From an uncultured Clostridia bacterium (GTDB lineage: Bacteria; Bacillota; Peptococcia; Peptococcales; Peptococcaceae), in contig CALXSY010000019.1 of the NCBI GenBank assembly GCA_944391285.1, positions 1-35,311 of the forward strand: DNA of 35,311 nt, in the 5' to 3' direction. A program made the position numbers and the translations under genes. The notes under the pieces are model-generated. The model ran no database searches. It was not told where the DNA came from and saw nothing but the letters and a program-made list of their open reading frames with translations. The number at the start of each line of letters is the position of its first letter. Within the stretch, counting starts at the first letter, position 1. Shown piece by piece: positions 35,184 through 35,311 of this stretch.

Positions 35184-35311
35184 ATGAACAAAGTTTTATT
35201 GGTAGAAGATGAAAATGATTTACGCAAACTTATTGCAAATTATCTGAAAGAAGAAAACTTTACAGTTGTAGAAGCCAAAGACGGCGAAGAAGCTTTGGCA
35301 CTTTTTGCTGA
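35184..35311 (+). CDS. Response regulator receiver domain (partial, runs off window)
   Basis: The first 42 residues of a two-component response regulator. MNKVLLVEDENDLRKLI contains the acidic pair (E9/D10) that binds magnesium, and the GEEAL helix follows; the phosphorylated aspartate lies beyond the window. AGAGGTGAT precedes the ATG. It is probably an OmpR-type regulator with a kinase gene after it, but neither is visible, so the output domain is unknown. Confidence 0.88.
   Translation, partial: MNKVLLVEDENDLRKLIANYLKEENFTVVEAKDGEEALALFA

Noticed and set aside
1-35311. CRISPR arrays, insertion sequences, phage or conjugative genes
   Set aside because: I found no regularly spaced repeats, transposase or integrase motifs, or terminal inverted repeats with target duplications anywhere in the window.

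Overview
The window looks like the chromosome of an anaerobic, AT-rich Bacillota bacterium, probably from Clostridia or Negativicutes. The evidence is AddAB rather than RecBCD, a T-box leader, a SirTM sirtuin paired with a zinc-type macrodomain, strong AGGAGG/GAGGTG ribosome binding sites, sigma-A-like promoters, and a mltG-trmR-trhP gene order resembling yrrL-yrrM-yrrN/O of Bacillus subtilis. The genus cannot be fixed from the sequence alone. I see no mobile element, CRISPR array, rRNA or phage gene.

Layout. (1) 1-2318, minus strand: a PaaI-type thioesterase with its own promoter, then tRNA-Arg(CCG) with promoter and terminator, then a two-gene ADP-ribosylation module (zinc macrodomain plus SirTM sirtuin). 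(2) 2378-6482, plus strand: a Dabb protein and an AI-2E-family transporter form one operon. A T-box leader then controls an XRE-cupin regulator and an acyl-CoA synthetase. A bidirectional terminator closes the block. (3) 6489-25040, minus strand, mostly housekeeping. Read in the direction of transcription: dacF; ftsK-rodZ-rimO-pgsA-pgpA; a TIGR04086-like membrane protein with addB and addA; mltG-trmR-trhP-DUF4911-like; and two small uncharacterised proteins. (4) 25088-35311, plus strand: a 39-residue membrane microprotein with its own terminator; an SLC13-like permease with an unusual amidohydrolase-fold protein and a LysR regulator; the cydABDC operon; a 91-residue orphan gene; and the start of a response regulator at the window edge.

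How the genes work together. The large minus-strand block serves envelope growth and division (DacF, FtsK, RodZ, MltG), phosphatidylglycerol synthesis (PgsA then PgpA), double-strand break repair (AddAB), and translation fidelity (RimO on ribosomal protein S12; TrhP then TrmR on tRNA wobble uridine). The cyd cluster supplies a cytochrome bd oxidase and its CydDC assembly exporter, which suits an anaerobe that must scavenge oxygen. The accessory parts most worth attention are the SirTM/macrodomain pair placed directly behind a tRNA terminator, the T-box ahead of an acyl-CoA synthetase, and the permease/amidohydrolase pair whose enzyme lacks most canonical metal ligands.
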